The position numbers and the translations under genes were made by a program. DNA of 64,000 nucleotides from positions 1,191,117 to 1,255,116 of the forward strand of contig NW_022985559.1 of the NCBI RefSeq assembly GCF_010093815.1. The letters run 5' to 3'. Positions 23,157-33,727 of this stretch are shown piece by piece. The DNA comes from Pseudovirgaria hyperparasitica (lineage: Eukaryota > Ascomycota > Dothideomycetes > Acrospermales > Acrospermaceae). Every line of letters begins with the position of its first letter. Positions within the stretch are counted from its first letter, which is position 1. The notes below the pieces were generated by a model. The model had not been told where the DNA came from. It searched no databases and saw only the letters and a program-made list of their open reading frames with translations.

Positions 23157-24000
23157 ATGCGATGGCCCTGGACTTCCGAAACAGACATTCACAAGCGCTC
23201 GGATAGTTCCTGGAGCTGGAAACGCTTTACAGAACCGCAAACCATCCTCGCATCGCTCGTTCTAGCTGGCGGTCTCCTCACATCTGTGCGTGTCTACAAA
23301 GAGTATCTTAGGCGCATACCCAATTCGAAATATATTAAGCCAGGATGGCTAAGGCAGAAAAGTCTGTTTGGAACTGTCACAAGAGTTGGTGATGCAGATG
23401 GCTTCCATCTCTACCACACACCAGGCGGAAGACTGGCAGGATGGGGTTGGTTTCCAGGAAGATCAATACCAGTCAATAGAAAGGAGCTAGTTGGCCAGAC
23501 GGTGAGATAGGAACGCGGATGTCTCTCACAAGCACGTATAATCTGACATATTTTACGCTCAGATATCAGTCCGTATTGCCGGCGTAGATGCACCTGAGTT
23601 GGCACATTTCGGACAGGAGGGGCAGCCGTACGCCAAAGAGGCGCACCAGTTCCTGATCGGTCTCATAGACGGCCGAAGAGTACGAGTATATCTCCACAGT
23701 CGTGATCAGTACGACCGGGTCGTCGCTACTACCTACGTTCGACCGTGGGTTTTGAAGAAAGACGTGGGACTGGAGATGCTAAAACGCGGCTTGGCTACTG
23801 TATATGAGGCCAAGACCGGGGCTGAATATGGAGGCAAGAAAGAGCTGTACGAGACTACGGAGCAAAAGGCAAAAGACAGCAAAGTAGGCATGTGGGAAAA
23901 ACCAAATCTTCTGTCTCGCTTGGTTGGTACGAAAGAGTTTCGGACAGAGTCGCCTAGAGAATATAAAAACAGACACAAGGAGGAAGCCGTCAAGAAGTAA
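23157..24000 (+). CDS. LCL3: LCL3-type membrane-anchored staphylococcal-nuclease-like endonuclease (260 aa)
   Basis: Two exons, 23157-23501 and 23563-24000, joined in phase 0. Residues 1-30 are polar, followed by one membrane segment ([19 protein letters not shown], ~29-47). The rest is an SNase/TNase fold: [20 protein letters not shown], then [20 protein letters not shown] and [15 protein letters not shown]. These hold the Asp/Arg/Glu/Arg residues that in this family bind Ca2+ and act in catalysis. Length and order match fungal LCL3, reported as a mitochondrial membrane-associated predicted endonuclease. The C-terminus is Lys/Arg-rich. The ATG at 23157 is chosen because it starts the frame just before the membrane anchor. 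Confidence 0.9.
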
Positions 24001-24953
24001 AAGGGAGAATCTATGCTGCATAGCGAGGCGTTTGACAGAATAAATCCCTATGATATCTGCTTGATTATACCAAACAATATCGAATTTATCATGCCTCAGG
24101 CTGCAACTGCTCCACGGCTAATGAAATGGGCGGGCTCTCCACCGTCTTAATTAGGTACTTCGGTACCGTCCCCGAGTTCGGACGGAACCTCCACGAATGT
24201 GGAGAAGTCAGATAACTAAAATAGAAATAGATGAGGTGATTGGCCTGTCAGTTTGAAAGAAAAAAAAATGCACCGAACATGCGCAATGCAGGCATGGTCC
24301 TCGACGCCTCAGGTTCTAGAGCGCGTCACGGGTCAACAGCCAGTGATAGCAACCTCTTACCGCCTGGCCATGGCATGGATGTATCCGATCAAGGCTTGCA
24401 AGCAAACTTTTTTTTTGCCTGGCACAATTTGCAAGGCTTGTGCATGACAAGGAACACGGGAGAATGGAGAGGCATTGCAAGGAACATTTGCCGTCACCGC
24501 ACCTCGATCGATGCAGGTGTGGTGGTGTACAGGTTCAGTCCCACGCAGAAAAGTTCTGCTTGCGATTCCTGAACATCTGCCAGGCTCTCTCACGCACTTA
24601 CTATACGTATGGCATGCTAGACATACACCTAATATTCTTTGATTGACAATTCGTCTACCTTGTGAGGTAATTCCTAGCATTGCTAGCCTTGCCGGTGCCC
24701 TATCTTATCGGGGAGCTCTTAGCTAGCGCGCAGCAATAGAGTCATTCGAGGTTGTCCCCAGCTTTTTTTTAAATTCACACGAGCATCTTGACCTCACTTT
24801 TCACGCACACCGCACATTTCCTTCGTTGTAAACGCCTCTATATCTCTGATCCTGCACCTTGGTATGCAATACACTGAGTAGAGAAGAATATCACCTAACT
24901 TGTCAAGGCATTTGAGGCACAATTGGCCGTCGATCGCCCAAGCCAGAGCTGCC
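24001..24953. other. Intergenic with a small uORF before CPA2
   Basis: No gene recognised. Short A-tracts at 24260-24268 and T-tracts at 24409-24416 and 24762-24770. Ahead of the carbamoyl-phosphate synthase start lies a five-codon upstream frame, ATG CAA TAC ACT GAG TAG, at 24864-24881. This is not the arginine attenuator peptide, which belongs to the small-subunit gene. Whether the uORF is in the mRNA is not known. Confidence 0.5.
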
Positions 24954-27900
24954 ATGTCTCTCTGCGCCCGCGCAGGTCGCGCAACTTCAAAGCTTCTGCA
25001 GCAACCCACCACATATCGACTTTCCCGGCGATGCCTTAATACATCCGCTGCTCATCCTCGGCCAGTTTTCGTCTGCAGGTCGCAGCTGAATTCGCCCAAA
25101 AGTCAATTGCGATCTTTCACAAGATCTGCAGTCGCTAGGAATGCCTCTCAAGAGGCCCCGAACTCTCAAGCATACTTGAACAGTGGTGCAATCTCAGGGG
25201 CTAGGAATCTTGTCAACGTAAAGAAGGTACTCGTCATTGGCAGCGGTGGCCTCAGTATTGGGCAAGCTGGTGAATTTGACTACTCTGGTGAGTCACGAGT
25301 GGGCGATCAGGCCTGGTCACAATATTAGCACCGATATAACTTACCTCACTTTGGCATATAACTACAACAGTATACGAGACCAATAGCTAACGAGTGCAAC
25401 GCATAGGGTCCCAAGCTCTCAAAGCCCTCAAGGAAGCGGGCGTTCAGTCGGTTCTCATTAACCCTAACATCGCTACCATCCAGACCTCCCACGTCCTAGC
25501 AGATCAAATCTATTATCTACCAGTCACCCCTGAATACGTCACATATGTCATTGAAAAAGAAAGACCAGATGGCATCTTCCTCAGCTTTGGTGGCCAGACC
25601 GCCCTTAATTTGGGTGTGCGCATGAACAAGATGGGTATCTTCGAGCGATACGGAGTGCAAGTTCTTGGTACGAGCATCAAGACTTTGGAGACCAGCGAGG
25701 ACCGAGACCTCTTCGCCCAAGCACTCAACGAGATCAATATTCCTATTGCAGAGTCCATTGCCGTTTCGACCATCGATGAGGCCCTCAAAGCTGCAAGCAA
25801 GATCGGGTACCCCATTATTGTGCGTGCTGCTTATGCCCTTGGTGGTCTAGGATCTGGCTTCGCAAACAATGAAGAAGAACTTCGAGATCTGTCTGCTCGC
25901 TCACTTACCCTCTCTCCTCAAATTCTGGTCGAGAAATCCCTGCGAGGCTGGAAGGAGGCTGAATATGAAGTGGTACGCGATGCCAGTGACAACTGTATCA
26001 CTGTGTGTAATATGGAAAACTTTGACCCCCTTGGCGTTCACACTGGTGACAGCATCGTCGTGTCTCCCAGTCAGACTTTCAGTGACGAGGAATACCACAT
26101 GCTCAGGTCTGCGGCCATCAAGATTGTCCGCCACCTAGGCGTTGTAGGCGAATGTAATGTGCAATATGCTCTGCAACCCGATGGTCTCGACTACAGGGTC
26201 ATCGAAGTCAATGCCCGTCTCTCCAGGTCTTCGGCTCTTGCATCCAAGGCTACTGGCTACCCCCTGGCCTACACCGCAGCCAAAATCGGTCTTGGTCACA
26301 CTCTTCCTGAACTACCAAACGCCGTGACAAAAACAACAACTGCAAACTTCGAGCCTAGTTTGGATTACATCGTGACCAAGATGCCTCGATGGGATCTCAG
26401 CAAATTCCAGAACGTCAAGCGCGATATCGGAAGTTCGATGAAGTCTGTCGGCGAGGTAATGGCCATTGGAAGGACGTTTGAAGAATCGTTCCAGAAGGCT
26501 TGTCGACAGGTTGACCCTAGGTTCCTCGGCTTCCAAGGCGACAAATTCGACGATCTTGATGAAACCCTCAGGAACCCGACGGATCGCAGATGGCTCGCCG
26601 TTGGTCAAGCTATGTTCCACGAGGGCTATTCTGTGGACAAGGTCCATGACTTGACCAAGATTGACAAGTGGTTCCTGTACAAGCTGCAGAATATTGTTGA
26701 TTGCACCAACGAGCTGCAGGAAATTGGCAGCCTCTTCGGCCTCCGACAAGAGATCATTCTCAAGGCCAAGAAGCTGGGTTTCTCTGATAAGCAAATCGCC
26801 AAGGCTGTCAACAGCACCGAGGACGAGGTCCGCGCTCGCAGGAAGAGCTTTGGTATCAAGCCTTGGGTCAAGAAGATTGACACTCTTGCTGCTGAATTTC
26901 CAGCGGATACTAACTATCTCTATACTACTTATAATGCCAGTTCTCACGATGTCACTTTCGACGATCATGGAGTTATTGTACTTGGGAGCGGTGTCTACCG
27001 TATTGGCAGCTCCGTCGAATTCGACTGGTGTGCTGTCAATGCGACCCTGTCGCTGAACAAACTCGGCAAGAGGACCGTTATGATCAATGTGAGTCGAAAT
27101 GCATATATTGTATTTCTCAAGTCTCGCCATCCCCGGACCCCTTTTGCTTCTCTACGACATTGCTCGCTCTTTTCTTCGATGGATATCTTCTTTCCTTCCT
27201 CACTTCATTTCATTACGTTTGTGCACAACATCGTCGCACAGTAGATGTTTTCTCAATTTTGTCCATTCGCTAACTTGAATCATAGTGTAAGCCTTCTCCC
27301 CATCACATCATTGACCCCATAATCCCCTCACCCGGGGCACGATTCTGGAATGCCTGGTCACCGTATTGCGTTCCTGCCGGATACCGGATATCCGAAGCAA
27401 CATCCCCATCTGTATCGATTACATCAATTGCCCGTTCCCAGTCCAATGCCTCTAACCAAATCCCTGCCACTGAGTATCGCACATCAATTCCCGTCCCTGG
27501 AAATTGTCAAAGCATCTGGCTATCGTCAACAATCACTTCAATCATCATCATGGCTACCGTTGCCCTGAATTTGTCCCCATCTCGCCGCGATATTGTTATC
27601 TACCGGGCTCCCTACTCACTTCCAAGCCATTTGTTCATTTGTTTCCTCTTGCAACGTATAGCTAACTTTGCGCAGACAATCCAGAAACCTATAGTACTGA
27701 CTTCGACGTCGCCGACAGACTGTACTTTGAGGAGCTGAGCTATGAGCGGGTGATGGATATCTATGAGATGGAATCTGCCACCGGTGTAGTAGTATCTGTC
27801 GGAGGCCAGCTCCCCCAGAACATCGCTCTCAAGCTTCAGGAGGATGGCAAAGCGAAGGTTCTGGGCACAAACCCCAACGACATTGACAAGGCCGAGGACC

Positions 27901-29214
27901 GACACAAGTTCTCGCAGATTCTCGACTCGATCGGTGTTGATCAGCCTGCGTGGAAGGAGCTTACTTCGTTCCAAGAGGCTAAAGAATTTGCCAATTCTGT
28001 CAGCTATCCGGTCCTGGTACGCCCTAGCTACGTGCTCTCTGGTGCTGCCATGACCGTCATTCACTCAGAAAGTGAGCTGGAAGAGAAGTTGACAGCTGCG
28101 AGCAACGTCTCTCCTGACCACCCTGTCGTCATCACCAAGTTTATCGAGGGTGCCCAGGAGATTGATGTTGATGGTGTTGCGTCAAATGGCGAGCTACTTA
28201 TCCACGCCGTCAGCGAACACATTGAAAATGCGGGCGTTCACTCTGGAGATGCCACATTGGTGCTACCACCGGCCTCTCTTTCCGAGGATATCATCAAGCG
28301 CGTCAAGGAAATTGCTCAGAAGGTCGCCAAGGCTTGGAGTATCACTGGACCTTTTAACATGCAGATCATCAAGGCTGAGGACCCAGAAGGTGGCGAGCCG
28401 GCGCTCAAGGTCATCGAATGCAATCTTCGTGCCTCTCGATCGTTCCCCTTTGTCAGCAAGGTCTTGGGTACCAACTTCATTGATGTTGCTACCAAGGCTC
28501 TTGTTGGTAAGGATGTTCCTGGACCTGTCGACCCGATGGCGGAGAAGAGAGATTATCTTGCGACCAAGGTGCCTCAATTTTCGTGGACCCGTCTCGCTGG
28601 TGCGGACCCATACCTGGGCGTTGAGATGGCTAGCACGGGTGAGATGGCTTGCTTCGGGACGAACCTTGTCGAAGCCTACTGGGCCTCTATTCAGTCCACG
28701 ATGAACTTCCGCATGCCTGAGCCCGGGGAGGGTCTCCTGTTTGGAGGCGATATCAGTGCGCCCCACCTGGCCAAGATTGTAGACTACATCAACCCGTTGG
28801 GCTACAAGCTGTATGCCGCAAACGAGGAGGTGAAGCAACATCTCGAGCAGGGATCCAAGGACAACAGCGTGAGCGTCGAAGTGATTGAATTCCCCAAGCA
28901 GGACAAGCGTGCGCTGCGCGAAGTCTTTGAGAAGTACGACATCCGCGGAGTCTTTAACTTGGCCAAGGTCCGCGCGAGCAGCTTGGTGGATGAGGACTAC
29001 GTTATGAGGAGGAACGCGGTCGACTTTGGCGTTCCATTATTCATGGAGCCACAAGTAAGTTTTGGACTCTGACATGTTTGCACGCGCGTATTAACGACCC
29101 AACCAGACCGCTGTGCTTTTCGCGCGATGCATGAGCGAGAAGCTCCCCAGGAAGGAAGGTATACCCCCAGAAGTGCGCCCGTGGACCGACTTTGTCGGCG
29201 GCAAAGTGATCTGA
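24954..29214 (+). CDS. CPA2: Carbamoyl-phosphate synthase, arginine-specific, large chain, mitochondrial (1167 aa)
   Basis: Exons: 24954-25287, 25407-27088, 27286 (one nucleotide), 27676-29054, 29107-29214. The enzyme makes carbamoyl phosphate from ammonia, bicarbonate and ATP for arginine synthesis. The first ~65 residues are rich in Arg, Ser and Ala with few acids, a mitochondrial targeting peptide ([20 protein letters not shown]). Two homologous synthetase halves follow, each with a pre-ATP-grasp and an ATP-grasp domain: half one begins [20 protein letters not shown], half two [20 protein letters not shown]. Both end with an E-N/C-N-[AL]-R signature ([40 protein letters not shown]). A shortened C-terminal regulatory (MGS-like) domain follows, as in yeast Cpa2 (1118 aa). 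The alternative, a pyrimidine CAD-type protein, is excluded because no glutaminase or aspartate transcarbamoylase is fused. The central splicing is unusual and is discussed as a finding. Confidence 0.95.
27286..27286 (+). other. CPA2: Inferred one-nucleotide exon of CPA2
   Basis: Exon 2 ends ...ATG ATC AAT at 27088, followed by donor GTGAGT. Coding sequence resumes at 27676 with AC AAT CCA GAA ACC. A direct join puts this out of frame. Between them lie two complete introns, 27089-27285 and 27287-27675, each with a GCTAAC branch site near its end, separated by a single T at 27286. Including that T gives AAT TAC AAT CCA GAA ACC, i.e. N-Y-N-P-E-T, the conserved motif of this enzyme (N-[CY]-N-P-E-T). 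Confidence 0.8.
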
Positions 29215-29402
29215 GCCGGCGATCCAAGAGACATGCATGCTGTCATTGGGAGAAGACAAGAGAAATACGTAAAGCAATATTTAGGACAACAGGAAATGGT
29301 CGAATGCTCTAAAGTGTGCGCAAAGTTGGGTTATTAATTGTAGATATTACGATCGGGCGGTCGGCGCACGCAGCTATGTTGTTCGAGCGAGAGAAAAAAA
29401 AT

Positions 29403-29494
29403 ATGCCCTATCAACGAGTGATTCAATGCCCTATCAACGAGTGATTCAATGCCCTATCAACGAGTGATTCAATGCCCTATTAACGAGTGATTCA
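29403..29494. repeat. Minisatellite, 23-bp unit x 4
   Basis: Four adjacent 23-bp copies at 29403, 29426, 29449 and 29472. Each begins ATGCCCTATC and ends CGAGTGATTCA; the fourth differs by one base (ATTAACG for ATCAACG). It lies ~190 bp after the CPA2 stop, so may be in or near its 3' UTR. Confidence 0.95.
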
Positions 29495-29704
29495 ACAGTA
29501 CGGTTCTTGCTGTTCCACTTATCTTCGTGCAAATGCCCTTTGTCTGTGACCGATTGAAGGAGCAGAGAGAGATTCAAAGCACTCGGACTCATACACACAT
29601 ATTTACAACATCAACAGCAAGAAGTCGTCAATACCTCCAGCCCTCCCCCCAACAAAAAGAGATGCTAATAATAATAGACACTCACCTCAATTCCGTCCCA
29701 TCGC

Positions 29705-31160
29705 CTAGAATTTCCGCCCGGCAGGAAACGACAAGACGCTCTGACGACAAGAGGGAAATGTGATTACTTACCCCATTTCGATTTTGCTTATATAGGCCCG
29801 TGAGGCGGTTGATTCACGTCGCTAGCAAGAGTCTAGCGCCTGAGAATTCCCCCCCTGCTGGTACTGGTAGTAAACGACAAGACGCTCAAGTATGGAGAAA
29901 GGGGGGGTTGGGGGAAGAATAGGGTTACCCTTCCTTTTTGAATCAACGGGTTGGGATGTCATAGGGCAGTCAATTTCACTTTACGACTGAATAGAGTCTA
30001 GCGCCATAAATCCCCCCGCGGAAAACGACTAGACGTTCGACGACGGAGGGGGGGATAGATATTACCCTTTAAGTTTAGGACTAAGGGTTCTAATAGGTCT
30101 GTTCTATAATATAATGGGGATTTATATTATTTCGGTGGTGCGGTTCACTCTATTTTTATAATTCACTACCCTATCCGTGCTAGCGCATGAAATCCCCCCG
30201 CGAAAAATAACTAGACGTTCAACGATGAACACGCTATTAGATTACCCTTTCTATACTTAAGGGAGGTGCGCTATAGGGTAGGTAGGGTAGGTAGGTAGAT
30301 AGTCTATTCACTCTATTTTTATAATTCACTACCTTATCCGGCTTAGCGCTATAAATCCCACCGCGGAAAACGAGTAGACGTTCGATGATAAACATGCTAT
30401 GAGATTACCCTTTTTAAACTTAAGGGAGATACCCTATAGGGTGGATAGATAGGTAGGTAGGTAGGTAGATAGGTAGATAGGTAGATAAGTATTCTATTCA
30501 CTCTATTCTTATACTCCCCCACCCAATCCGTGTACTTTCCCATAGAAAAAACAACACGACGTTCAACGATAGAGTTAGTATTAGATTACCCTTTTTAAAC
30601 TTAGGGGAGGTACCCTATAGGGTAGGTAGGTAGGTAGATAGGTAGATAATTCACTCTATTTTTATAATTCACTACCCTATCCGTCCTAGCGCTATAAATT
30701 CCCCTATAAAAAAGGACTAGACGTTCGACGGTATACATGCTATTAGATTACCCTTTCTAAACTTAAGGGAGGTGCGCTATAGGGTAGGTGGGTAGGTAGG
30801 TAGGTAGTCTATTCACTCTATTCTTATACTCCCTAACCCAAATCCATCCTAGCTCCCGCCGTTCCCCGTGAAAAACGACACGACGTTCAACGATAGAGGG
30901 GGTCCTAGGAATTCCCTATTTCGAAGTAATCGCTATAATTTCACTCTATTCTTATACTCCCCCACCTAATCCATCCTAGCTCCCGTAGTCCCCCGCGAGA
31001 AACGACTAGACGTTCGATGATAAAGGGTGTCCTAGGAATTCCCTTTTTCAAAGTGATTACTATAATTTCACTCTATTCTTACACTCCCCCACCCAAATCC
31101 GTCCTAGCTCCCGCAGTCCCCCGTGAAAAAAACGACACGACATTCAACGATGGAGGGGAA
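29705..31160. repeat. Degenerate satellite array, about ten monomers
   Basis: A core ACTAGACGTTCGACGATG or its sister form ACACGACGTTCAACGATAG recurs at about 29725, 29880, 30031, 30213, 30376, 30557, 30719, 30881, 31009 and 31137. Full monomers carry in order: a CCCCGCGAAAAACGAC segment, the GACGTTC core, GATTACCCTTTTTAAACTTA, the palindrome TACCCTATAGGGTA, a GGTAGGTAGATAG microsatellite of variable length, ATTCACTCTATTTTTATA, and CCTATCCGTCCTAGCGC. Spacing is ~160-182 bp in the middle and ~128 bp in the last monomers, which lack the palindrome and GGTA tract. No coding potential. Not a family I know. Confidence 0.9.
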
Positions 31161-31444
31161 ATTAGAAGTTGCCTGTTTTGGAGTGAACTGTTGGTTGGTT
31201 GGTTGGTGGGTTGATTGGCGGGTTGATCAGGGGGTTAGAGTCATGGGATTAGTTAGTTAGATGGGATGTATATACAAGTGAAGAAAGAGGAAAAAGGGAA
31301 AAGATGAATTTGAAAAAAAAGAATGAAAAACAAAAATTCTATTTTCGACGTGTCTATTCGGCATCTACTACTACCTACTACCCTCATCACTCTCAGCCCT
31401 GTCTGTCCAGAACAGCACTACCCTCCCCTCCACCCACATCCTCA

Positions 31445-33727
31445 TCATCCACCCTCCGACTGCTCTTCCTCCTCCCCAACAACAGCCGTATTCCTACCAA
31501 CCCTCAACGGCAGCGGCACAGCCGCAACCTGGCTATACACCCTCTCCTGCCTCACCCTCTCCTGCCCCACCTCCCCCAGCCTCACCCTCTCCTGCATCAC
31601 CCTCTCCCGCCTCACCTCCCCCAGCCTCACCCTCTCCCGCCTCGTCTTCCCAACCGGCAATCGCAATTTCAGTTGTAATGCAGCTGGTGCAGCTGGAGGA
31701 GGTGGTAAAGGCGGTACCACCCTCTGCCTCTGCCCCTGCCTCTGCCCCTGCCTCTGCCCCTGCCTCTGCCCCTGCCCCCGCTGATCAGGCACCTGCTTGC
31801 CCGGCTTCGCCGTCGAACGGTGGGAGAGCGATGAGGCGAGGGACTCGTGCGAGGTGCGGGGTGTTGTGTGGGGAGAGGAAGAAGAGGAAGAGGTGGTGGT
31901 GGAGGCGGTGGTGGAGGCGGTGCGTGGGGAGGATGGGTGTGAGGATGTGTGCAGAGAGCGGTGGGAGGGAGAGGGGGAGGGAGAGGGGGGTTGAGACGGG
32001 GATTGGGATTGGGATTGAGATTGTGATGGTGATTGGGATTGGGATGGTAGTTGTGATGGGGAGTGAGAAAGAGAATGAGAAAGAGCCGGCGAAGACGAAG
32101 ACGAAGACGAAGCACAACCCTGCGTCCGGCGCGAGAAATTCGTTGCATCGGCAGATGCCTTCCCAGCAGTCAGCGGTCGAACAGCATGCTGCGAGTCCGT
32201 AGCCGTCTTGGGTATCACTGCTGCTGGAAGCATCGTCACCGTCAGCGGCGCACCCACACGCTCCCCAGCCATCACAACAGGCACAACCTGCACCCCCCCA
32301 TCCACCACAGCCTCATCCCCAAGCCCACCCAGCCCACGCACCTCAGCACCGCGCCCAACACCACGCGCATCATCCGTCTTCTTACGCGGCGGGACAGCCG
32401 GCACAACAGCAGGAACAGGCGGCTCAGGCAGAGGCAGTCTCAGCGGCGGCGGCGAAGTGAGCGCGGCTGGCAGGGCCTTTTCAGGGGGGTGGGAATCGTG
32501 AGGCTTGGGGACCGGGGGTGTTGCGATTCTCAGGGATGGCGGGGGAGAGGGGTCTAGGGAAGGTGGTGGTGGGGATTTGAAGGTGCGGGTGTCGAGGATG
32601 TCGTTGTTGGAGCGGGAGGCTTTGTTGGTGGTGGTGGTGGTGGTGGTGGTTGAAGGGGGTGGGTTGGCATCTCGGCTGGTGTCTGGTCGGTCGATTTGAC
32701 GATACGAGGGGTGTAGTGGGATGGGGTTGGAGATCTTTCGGTAGACGACGCGTTCTGAGCTTGGTTGTGTATGGACACGACGATGATGATGATGATCGCG
32801 CCCTCTGCCTGCGTGAGCCACAACCTTACCGCCGCTCTTCACCGACCCAGGTTTCTTCAATCCAATCCTGGGCTCCTCTTTCCGTCTCGACCGCAGCATA
32901 TCCACCCTCTGCTTCACCAGCAAAGCTTTCCTCTTGTACCCCAGCCTGAAACCAACCGGCACCTCATTCCCATCCTGACCATGCCGTCCACGAGCGAGAC
33001 CCGTACCGCCATGCGACGACGCCGACAACACCTCACCAGCCTTCCGCAGACCAGCACCATCGTCCACCACCGCCACCAGCGTCGATGAAGCAGAAGCAGA
33101 AGCAGAAGCAGAAGCAGAAGCAGAAGCAGAACCAGAACCAGAACCAGAAATCAACCCCTCGACCACACCCCCCAACTCCCTAAGCCCACGCCTCAGCACA
33201 AGAAACGCCTCCTCCTCCTCCTTCTCACGCCTCGCCCCAACACCACCACCAGCACCACAACCAGCACAACCAGCACCACCCCTCAACCCCTCAACCACGC
33301 CCCTCAACTCCGCCCTCTCCCCCCTCAACCGTGCCGAAACCCGCCTTTCATCCTCGAGCTGCCGGGCCAAAGCCTGCTTGTCGCCCTTTAGCCTCTGCAC
33401 CTCGCGCTCGAGGCTGTCGTTGTGCGCGCGGGCTTCGTCTATGTGGTGTTGGAGGTTGGCGGTGAGGGACTTGAGGATGTCTTGTGGGTTTATGGTTGTG
33501 GTTTTGTTGCTGGCGGTGGATAGGGGGTTGGATAGGGGGTTGGATAGGGGGTTGGATAGGTGGTGTTTCGTGGTGGTGGAGGGTCTTGATGTGGATGTGG
33601 ATGTGTTTGTGTGTGAGGCGTCTGTTCGGGGGGGTTTGATGGTGGAAGAAGAAGAGGAAGAGGAAGATGTAGCAGTAGTAGATATGCTGGATAGGAGGCC
33701 TTTGAGGCCAAAGTGTGGGGGTGACAT
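31445..33727 (-). CDS. Low-complexity coiled-coil protein (760 aa)
   Basis: Single-exon frame from the ATG at 33727. I do not recognise it. Residues ~1-80 are Ser/Thr-rich with a SNPLSNPLSNPLS repeat. Residues ~85-150 form a clear coiled coil (NLQHHIDEARAHNDSLEREV continuing to LRGERAELRGVVEGL). A Ser-Ala dipeptide run follows at ~200-225, then basic His/Arg stretches and long Pro/Ser regions. The last 110 residues have a GQRQ repeat and Arg/Glu-Arg-Val repeats (VRLGEVRRERVMQERVRL) that are predicted helical. Codons in the repeats are near-identical, so the opposite strand also stays open for long stretches; I prefer the minus strand because only it gives a start, coiled coil and stop in one frame. 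A cytoskeletal or scaffold role is possible but unsupported. Confidence 0.65.
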   Translation of the reverse strand: MSPPHFGLKGLLSSISTTATSSSSSSSSTIKPPRTDASHTNTSTSTSRPSTTTKHHLSNPLSNPLSNPLSTASNKTTTINPQDILKSLTANLQHHIDEARAHNDSLEREVQRLKGDKQALARQLEDERRVSARLRGERAELRGVVEGLRGGAGCAGCGAGGGVGARREKEEEEAFLVLRRGLRELGGVVEGLISGSGSGSASASASASASASASSTLVAVVDDGAGLRKAGEVLSASSHGGTGLARGRHGQDGNEVPVGFRLGYKRKALLVKQRVDMLRSRRKEEPRIGLKKPGSVKSGGKVVAHAGRGRDHHHHRRVHTQPSSERVVYRKISNPIPLHPSYRQIDRPDTSRDANPPPSTTTTTTTTNKASRSNNDILDTRTFKSPPPPSLDPSPPPSLRIATPPVPKPHDSHPPEKALPAALTSPPPLRLPLPEPPVPAVVPAVPPRKKTDDARGVGRGAEVRGLGGLGDEAVVDGGVQVVPVVMAGERVGAPLTVTMLPAAVIPKTATDSQHAVRPLTAGKASADATNFSRRTQGCASSSSSSSPALSHSLSHSPSQLPSQSQSPSQSQSQSQSPSQPPSPSPSPSHRSLHTSSHPSSPRTASTTASTTTSSSSSSPHTTPRTSHESLASSLSHRSTAKPGKQVPDQRGQGQRQGQRQGQRQGQRQRVVPPLPPPPAAPAALQLKLRLPVGKTRRERVRLGEVRRERVMQERVRLGEVGQERVRQERVYSQVAAVPLPLRVGRNTAVVGEEEEQSEGG

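Noticed and set aside
24864-24881. Arginine attenuator peptide uORF
   Set aside because: Encodes only MQYTE; the attenuator is a 24-25-residue conserved peptide in front of the small-subunit gene, not this one.
29705-31160. CRISPR array or rDNA spacer
   Set aside because: Repeat units are degenerate and contiguous, without unique spacers; a fungal nuclear context excludes CRISPR; no rRNA sequence is nearby.
29705-31160. Telomere or subtelomere end
   Set aside because: TAGGG-like pieces occur only inside the palindrome; no TTAGGG tandem run, and housekeeping genes flank both sides.
31323-32202. Plus-strand frames opposite the coiled-coil gene
   Set aside because: Produced by hexamer repeats that stay open on both strands; no start context or coiled coil in frame.
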